64,000 nt of DNA from NCBI RefSeq assembly GCF_035920445.1, contig NZ_CP109162.1, positions 2,852,001-2,916,000 on the forward strand, read 5' to 3'. Positions 63,401-64,000 of the stretch are shown piece by piece. Origin of the DNA: Nocardia sp. NBC_01730 (GTDB taxonomy: Bacteria > Actinomycetota > Actinomycetes > Mycobacteriales > Mycobacteriaceae). The notes beneath the pieces were generated by a model that did not search any database, had not been told where the DNA came from, and saw nothing but the letters and a program-made list of their open reading frames with translations. Position 1 is the first letter of the stretch, and each line of letters begins with the position of its first letter. Both the position numbers and the translations under genes were made by a program.

Positions 63401-64000
63401 ATGCTCGCCGCCCCGCCAAGACTCCGAATACGCCTCGAACAGCGCTGCTTCCAGCGCGTCGATCTGCCGCACTCGCTCGGTGTATCGGTCGGCCACGGCG
63501 AACATGGCCACATCGCCGTGCAGGTCCACAAACCGCGCCGCGGCCGAGTCCACTTCGTCTGAAAGAGATCCCTGCGTTTGCATTGTCGCCAGTTCCGCGA
63601 TGAGCAGATGCGGGTCGGGGAAGCGCCGGCCCAGTATCCGCTCCAGCCGCTCATGCGCCTGCTGGTACGCAAAGTCCAGTTCCAGTCGCGCCGAGGAACT
63701 CGGGTTACCGAAATCCTCGATATCGAACGCCTGCAACAGGTTCGCCTGCATTTCCTCCGCCTGCCGCTCGGCGGTGCGCCGCATGCCGATCAGCGTCGAG
63801 TGCAGTCGACCCTCGGCGAACTCCGGTGAATCCTCCGGCGGCGGGGACGGCGGACCGTCCCCGGCACCGTCGCCCCTACCGCGACCGCCGGAATCCGGTG
63901 GCGGCCCGTCGCCGTCCCCGGCCGAGCCGTCGGATGTTCCCGCCGGGGTGTGCGCCCCCGGACCGTCGCCGGAGACCGACGCCACCACCCGCCCCGCACC
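48416..64000 (-). CDS. Giant mosaic protein, >=5,194 aa, N terminus outside window
   Basis: One continuous frame of 5,194 sense codons from the right edge to TGA at 48416-48418. The first visible residues are a Gly/Pro/Asp-rich linker, so the true start lies beyond 64000. Order in visible residues: helical N-terminal part (about 50-1260); papain-like module 1 (Cys1266); two LacI-type HTHs; module 2 (Cys1562); Pro-rich linker; sigma-like module (about 1790-1947); six tandem LacI-type HTHs (about 1978-2356); three sigma-4-like HTHs; module 3 (Cys2645); four LacI-type HTHs; second sigma-like module (about 3291-3452); two HTHs; module 4 (Cys3584); phosphopantetheinyl transferase (about 3781-4044); module 5 (Cys4086); HTH; third sigma-like module; two HTHs; two sigma-4-like; one HTH; module 6 (Cys5014). 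No membrane segment or signal is visible. I recall giant nocardial proteins labelled toxin glutamine deamidase, but no defined function. Confidence 0.9.
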   Translation of the reverse strand, partial: GAGRVVASVSGDGPGAHTPAGTSDGSAGDGDGPPPDSGGRGRGDGAGDGPPSPPPEDSPEFAEGRLHSTLIGMRRTAERQAEEMQANLLQAFDIEDFGNPSSSARLELDFAYQQAHERLERILGRRFPDPHLLIAELATMQTQGSLSDEVDSAAARFVDLHGDVAMFAVADRYTERVRQIDALEAALFEAYSESWRGGEHADTFRSVATEAARLGRAAHELREIQDRLSQSGQVPDVESEAALRERFALAGVMMVTDLPPGVDLKTVTREQLVELLPDEPILQVQAVQFVEMREQVAVLDLRSALDDGLAGAAQRWPTAERSVTVFTGLGPELVAFRKMQAAWLAVCSVQMQARGANPHNSGELERLDGDRVQLVELFVQLDHTGLGVGELTPRRVRELLAQGGRSQEEMNVLRAVQRLDEAYQFTAEFFAATDRIMVLDRLEQTLRSAHESRWDAARQAATLGLAPHDPVVQAQLVAAREVSEQWRERLVLLRAARSGLDEVRARWRTTRRHLVEVEDRLDELALSQADDPEFGLLSVTLNDLEQQMDDLLLRTQQILEMREPEVPPWVDVAADADGIGRIDGIVFDEDGNRKRPLRGGRPSPGRGPDGQIGAMPEPGDGNHRDDGGPPEEIGAAGPAADVGAFTLPEPTAGLRRDAQQRAQQLIGELEDWFRPLLVDLDVNETSYVAQLLSLGSSGWNFWFGRLSEARAKVAGLFDISAEALMDDRNARAFLEGQARIDDATKSPESLDAEEDFRMYYHLMAKVTEAGRLRTLDEQLGAFADAGYGTQARFEQGVGSVDEIRRQAAQAARIDELAEEIRRLSNDPAKGVDHTERLVQRYDALHAVLVDVPVEPTAYRGRDGADVLSGATAEFRAEAMAARTRARAELAQRSAEFLVPIDPVEPGAADRSRLDVERAELAALLAMDPIQHPPGLPADPDSPEWAVANERVRQFGVVIAALDEFVAADTWIRRLDDAEATLRRTHAHYQVADRRYRDASNSYRERFGYPRPITSQSGFELDTLREHRTHLTAQVQRLPGWTAATVTPDTVRAWQIGPHAPGASQQQLDTAERYLLMHDFADAAENHDEWRLRWYAQTGYANRLHDLVVRRKQFAGRRDACFGELMQLAVGLDEDPALPPPQLRRMRERSRAELERMLRNAQGAELAFTAGELPHHRVADLLAGPLLQGEQRQVAERVRDLGAMAEAATRVAELDAMLTHLDRGLGAGLVDLAGATAETVLAEGTMDGATGYLPVDVQRRPQPLATCFDDAARAAFSAVGAEIPSELAQFRSGSAGTPMRIAPTLVRADLHKGGFASMDDVRAHVAAHGGAVIAMMVFDGFADRTIGGHAVCVRLDGDRVVVEEDGRVVDFEKWVHPPDVVGVFGIVLNADGTAEHPLGPGEESSAGIGVDFEDTDIGARPLARSAPMTEEQLARAIGVDQSTVSRVFTRSTGQVSKRNALRVLAEAERAGWGSTPEDREFWEAQPERVFAEDVAYAAGVTRSTVVRVRACSPLVSKATARRVLAAADELGYPMPAKVRRFYELLPDRDEVVAHLRREGPKDCGNWVQKIVKTALGPVTGRGVRPITVDEDIAANGMTGADFARGLDADWRVEPIGTGAKGLRAAIVHVRENGGLIAGAMDVVHRGKVVGAHAFAVVEVTEELQQQFPKQGLRLGETVVFDNTVDGGVVREQDLDAWAVRAGHVVADVNAIVFKRGGDAEHPLGGGPPKRHGPNVRIGARDGWGSDDDGDGGAGGTRPKSPPPPPGPSDGRGRIGGPGVVDGAVPHPGGPNMVAFTEVRAEFQRTVRTAVAQLELTEPDATEIVDRVMATTEKRLEAGISTDDVGFEMFRVRVLVSAQIALEGTTRNVLATADRGVIQRCVREMPQRRRIWLVERFLRGRARAEAVEALSQLDIAHVSRFGYTEDIQAELDANAVEALALRVQEALVSPTPTPTQTQTSSSIQAPTHAPIPTPVAPWPRGKKAELERRAGVSGATVSRVLSCTPMSRETALRVLEWARTLGLTVDPVVQQFWRTYPGPQPRVTYRQVADALGVGTATVSRALACASPYITKATALRVLAMADEKGLAVDPGVREFWEGQPDPQPQATYRQMAAAVGVAESTFRNVLGGIPEVSKATALRVLAMADEKGLAVDPGVREFWEAQPDPQPRVTYRQVADALGVGRTTVWNVLGRKPEVVSKATALRVLSVAEGMGLVVDPGVREFWEAQPGPQPPVTKRAVADALGVSNLTVRWVFQRNRTVSKATALRVLAMADEKGLAVDPGVREFWQGLPDPPRRVTHRQVADAVGASEAMVTDVLNGKPVEETTVFRVLAKAEELGIPVDPAVRQFWEDRHSAEAILAEVDPIEQLRMMMANITQRALLQMMLPKLTGLQRNVLQFLFDHDTPASHTQLAGQLAVAAGEVRAAAQEVLGQFAAEWKGARYTQLRLALIPAQVERPWELAVALRKLRRNSEIQWKCVESMVLTDTRLSAETVAAQLGLPVAQVIEHADNGAAWLTRFLSVQSPLRGKRMLMLADAHEHNLTALQAAIATLENHNSDQARCVALWVQQAPDQPAQPILAAELGMEPAVFRQHLRTGARRVVAILTQSLNRLPESSTDPAPPQEAADRLSEAIAEIGYRPEAVGPGGCVPPVVAGMVEFIARARGEQVDPAQLRQVLDLGAAVEEEVFARAIGGDWHEDGFASLMDAVQWVRDHDGALGGVMRFGVRRDGGPVILGDHAFGVWHNADGVLEVVEVDSAGEVRKIQGDSGIEAWAAERENRGGNVGVVGVCGIGVYSDGEPATAFEEGRDRAAMIEAGQAPAGPIRGIPAEAAGAHIAPNDVVAESSPAALRRMAHEPAVVTPEVTARATRLVVETQRNDPALVKVALYWQRAYRLISADEAVIAEARVVHGRPVAVIAAELDCDTATVESLERSAVLRLAEYVIGVDTRTVAEALAVVAAACADDPAGLTAIVRRHGAGRFPADELQRMRRWLLDGGAAVDLLGEVDGLDAAALRVRCTTLGTVAELVVAGLLADGGSPLHTPVGTVRRATAADVARLAGVDRETVYQVVDGILGEPEVEPEVRQRILNAARRVGLRLRRSELKVRLIDVAEKAALKRDVAAQVFNGDDRGTSATNRQQAVAGAESLGCRVLRGLGPEGDGLGLVLPAGATVVSRATGVSRQRVKHVFDGRKVHRGVWTAVADVADQLGIRLPVQSGNTTLVALAERVGVSPGVVSRVLRNYGSVHWEKAALVLAEADRMGIDVPAAVRAPYQELLETLAAERGYGTAPYRPAVAETMPFAEVREQFHQAVAFTVETMQLPEAKATEVIRRVMAMLEVYLGDGISRKDVSFERFRARLLVAVMAAAKPRTSLLQAVAVASRSVVEGCLRDLEPARQRWLRARFARGLPRASAASAVTRSEAAEGRQIRFRPEMMTWWDGSTVEALAQGVQEALGDALASLTQNVVADLLGINQSTLSRVLARDPRISGTTARRVIAAADVVGLEVDPVVREFWMLRPGQRRSRVAQNTVTQDDVARTVGVNRRTVGWVLRYGPTLEGPQVGKATAARVWEAIAELGYRPPLVGAGECAPPVVAGMVEFIARARGEEVDPAQVQQALDNLGSTVEEEAFAREIGGDWHEGGFASLMDAVQWVRDHGGALGGVMRFGVRRTDGPVVMGDHAFGVWHSADGVLEVVEVDAAGETRKIVGEEAIERWAAERENRDGDVGVVGVCGVGVYGNGEPEVAFGEGRDRAAMVAAGQAPAGLIRGIPAAGEPIAPNDVVPDNSHLAVVLDVPLLSGHPGSPVRVSDLDFDVAIADRVGLPAGVAAVEIVGDDPTAELLPAEQVLLQDGTPPHRVREIVNGRTCARRALARLGLPEVPILRPEPTPGMSALAMKAPEWQTGVIGSITHTRGYYLAAAALSAELRALGIDAERSMLLMKEGPATGLRPEEQEHLRELAARGDRIRWGSLLMSAKESVFKAWFPLTGRRLNSENILVTVDPVAGTFTARLLVDDRSANDGGPPLETFDGYFTATPDLVVTAAVLPHTATPPRESSLFARESSVSDGESADTDNATAPQQAAHRAGAGPRLCMSVAFRFLEKRGIRLRHPLPVAEGEIAAAGVDINVAAEAVGADARDFDTVDDLAEQAAAGKTVLGVLDFGAAGGHAVVMFRGDDGRVWVLEFDGHEAELTPFADWHKPAGVMTVEAFLFADGEPMDELQPGQQPREGKRRFMVGARVDVAALAHAAGVPEAEVASILRCSPVVDAATVSRVLAVAASKGIGLPGVRAFYRRLTDPTPSSEPDHVTESIEPQASPIFDATVIASDSAVRTRMRDVIEVEARNVGVPGPLPRVVGEVLSALESRLSEDMSPEQLRFEEFRARLSTAVAAGWTSGSPRFRALLDADPQVLERCLDRMKPLQRRWLRQRFAGGLPRAESGRAMAEWAKRQQLRFSYDQDTLRELDGDLLDELTRRLQMEVGPQPIDIDDDLPALYDVQHVDSPVPGFAAVPPRSRYATPAFPLDGIAHQHGLSGVLDEIAQQVGISRVTVIRAVNGDLDVAKGTALRALAAVERRGFEVDPAVWDFHRDRPDPTVSISALARAAGASRTTIWRMSAKDPNVSLDTAKRLLMVADQLGFDLDPEVRSYYQARIDGRDPDAETPLDEVGDSEDSGQLDTATVPALAEQILRNREDNRSSRTREKAWALRAIETASEAQLRAAVRQLPSTDQQVATWLFVEGKDVEKVVRLQPGRSPNAVYIHRTRIAKALAQTLSQGKPRSDEDAMLLARVAVEHDRALLVDCVALFSKNELACYRWVFEEGKTVPALAKATEGNERALYSRARRVAHLLCDAVPIAVQKRYREFGLLNPAVAVTLADVAREAGVSRTSAHTVVHGGRLSNSEADGRVRAAIAHLGYQRKPTSTDGATDHVEPGAALASLLFGAHRAAAARQEFERAVFNRLLRLLRNPVYAGQATDRVFEKLATVPLRDIGDVGVHLGILVGDVVAVLRTAALIKPHTGPLNCAVSVVRRIRLFRARHGKAVSAAELIDTETVRLAGVTEGAVAAALDADWRRFGSLSELVDHARDGRGVVAGALIFERAPRMGHMFAVEIDEQGRLVVRENDEHGVERTYEDVDAWVAKREAQGISRVFGIAVDSEGNAEVEFRSGDRLARPGADAPDVRLGALPPAAERGHWSSTPRSGTT
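48480..48965 (-). other. Papain-like module 6, C-terminal domain of the giant protein
   Basis: Cys5014 in GPLNCAVSVVRRIRL, His5096 in RMGHMFAVEID, acidic LVVRENDEHGVE, tail SRVFGIAVDSEGNAEVEF and RLGAL just before the stop. As the last domain it occupies the place of the toxic tip in polymorphic toxins. Confidence 0.55.
51370..51750 (-). other. Papain-like module 5 of the giant protein
   Basis: Cys4086 in GPRLCMSVAFRFLE, His4161 in AGGHAVVMFRG, acidic VWVLEFDGHEAEL. The tail is MTVEAFLFADGE and then MVGAR, followed directly by an HTH. Spacing between Cys and His is 75, the shortest of the set. Confidence 0.5.
51870..52660 (-). other. Embedded 4'-phosphopantetheinyl transferase domain
   Basis: About 260 residues (visible 3781-4044) with the EntD/Sfp layout: the substrate-side HRVREIVNGRTCARRAL, VIGSITHTRGYYLAAAA, the Mg-binding GIDAE with Asp3926, and MSAKESVFKAWFP with Lys3970 and Glu3971. 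All core motifs of an Sfp-type enzyme that primes carrier proteins with phosphopantetheine are there. It is in frame within the giant protein, flanked by papain-like modules 4 and 5. No carrier, condensation or ketosynthase domain is seen in the visible protein. Confidence 0.85.
52780..53265 (-). other. Papain-like module 4 of the giant protein
   Basis: Cys3584 in GAGECAPPVVAGM, His3675 in VMGDHAFGVWHS, acidic LEVVEVDAAGE, tail VGVCGVGVYGNGE. A near copy of module 3. The phosphopantetheinyl transferase domain follows about 40 residues downstream. Confidence 0.55.
55600..56085 (-). other. Papain-like module 3 of the giant protein
   Basis: Cys2645 in GPGGCVPPVVAGM, His2735 in ILGDHAFGVWHN, acidic LEVVEVDSAGE, tail VGVCGIGVYSDGE. 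About 80% identical by eye to module 4 over roughly 200 residues, so the two arose by recent internal duplication. Confidence 0.55.
56935..58070 (-). repeat. Tandem array of six LacI-type HTH repeats, about 63 residues each
   Basis: Six consecutive units share the frame VTYRQVADALGVGTATVSRA, then SKATALRVLAMADEKGLAVD and PGVREFWEAQPDPQP. The first and last units have diverged; the middle ones are near-identical even in DNA (for example the 57,160-57,200, 57,545-57,590 and 57,735-57,780 blocks). Each unit looks like a LacI-family HTH plus hinge-like helix without a ligand domain. Confidence 0.8.
58835..59330 (-). other. Papain-like module 2 of the giant protein
   Basis: Cys1562 in GPKDCGNWVQKIV, His1651 in VVGAHAFAVVEV and the acidic ETVVFDNTVDGG. 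The CGNW start and FDN end are the closest of the six to polymorphic-toxin glutamine deamidases as I recall them. The tail reads NAIVFKRGGDAEHPL, then RIGAR. Confidence 0.6.
59810..60215 (-). other. Papain-like module 1 of the giant protein
   Basis: Cys1266 in PLATCFDDAARAAF, His1348 in IGGHAVCVRL 82 residues later, and acidic VVVEEDGRVVDF form a plausible Cys-His-Asp set. The module closes with VVGVFGIVLNADGTAEHPL and a DIGAR tail. I infer a papain-fold deamidase or peptidase. Confidence 0.55.
60220..63850 (-). other. N-terminal helical/coiled-coil region of the giant protein
   Basis: About 1,200 residues rich in Ala, Glu, Arg, Gln and Leu with heptad-like spacing and few Gly or Pro, except a Pro/Gly-rich break at about 62,050-62,210. 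The pattern suits long alpha-helical bundles as in WXG100-like or polymorphic-toxin scaffolds. Just before the break, IDGIVFDEDGNRKRPL (about 62,215-62,275) looks like the tail of a papain-like module whose Cys/His part is missing. Confidence 0.55.

Noticed and set aside
48416..64000. Giant ORF as a nonribosomal peptide or polyketide synthase
   Set aside because: Apart from the phosphopantetheinyl transferase there is no adenylation, condensation, ketosynthase, acyltransferase or carrier motif.

Overview
The window is GC-rich actinobacterial chromosome, most likely from a mycolic-acid bacterium of the Nocardia/Rhodococcus group. This is inferred from gene content and order. The core blocks follow the order I recall from the Mycobacterium tuberculosis Rv1406-Rv1455 region: qor, ctaB, tkt-tal-zwf-opcA-pgl, secG, tpiA-pgk-gap, whiA-yvcK-rapZ-uvrC, ribH-ribBA-ribE, rpe, rsmB-fmt-def. 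No rRNA, tRNA, CRISPR array, insertion sequence or prophage was seen.

Layout. Bases 1-6.2 kb hold an NCS1 permease (cut by the window edge), a secreted PheC-like protein, qor, and a TetR/FAD-monooxygenase divergent pair. Bases 6.2-14.2 kb hold ctaB (haem O synthesis) and the pentose-phosphate operon tkt-tal-zwf-opcA-pgl. Bases 14.2-23.6 kb are accessory: a fused 2-oxoacid dehydrogenase E1, a START-like protein, a hydrolase/SDR pair sharing a KstR-like operator, secG, two transporters and a META lipoprotein. Bases 23.8-32.1 kb carry tpiA-pgk-gap and the tightly overlapped whiA-yvcK-rapZ with uvrC, all on the minus strand. Bases 32.1-39 kb carry small membrane proteins, a HAD hydrolase, a gamma-glutamyltransferase lipoprotein and riboflavin genes (ribH, ribBA, ribE). 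Bases 39-45.7 kb carry rpe, an anti-sigma/SigF pair, a frame-disrupted MmcQ/YjbR gene and rsmB-fmt-def. Bases 46-48.4 kb carry an O-methyltransferase and an FAD monooxygenase.

The last quarter of the window (48,416 to the right edge) is one uninterrupted minus-strand reading frame of at least 5,194 residues whose N terminus lies outside. By eye it contains a long alpha-helical N-terminal part, six papain-like Cys/His modules plus a seventh orphan tail, about 18 LacI-type helix-turn-helix units (six in a tandem 63-residue array), several sigma-region-4-like helical modules, and a complete-looking 4'-phosphopantetheinyl transferase domain. This is the standout object: a giant mosaic protein combining transferase, papain/deamidase-like and DNA-binding-like parts. 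I know of no described role for that combination.

The metabolic genes form a coherent central-carbon set: the oxidative and non-oxidative pentose phosphate pathway supplies NADPH and ribulose-5-phosphate, rpe and the riboflavin genes use pentose phosphates, and tpiA-pgk-gap complete lower glycolysis. YvcK, RapZ and WhiA beside uvrC form the conserved carbon/cell-envelope regulatory block.
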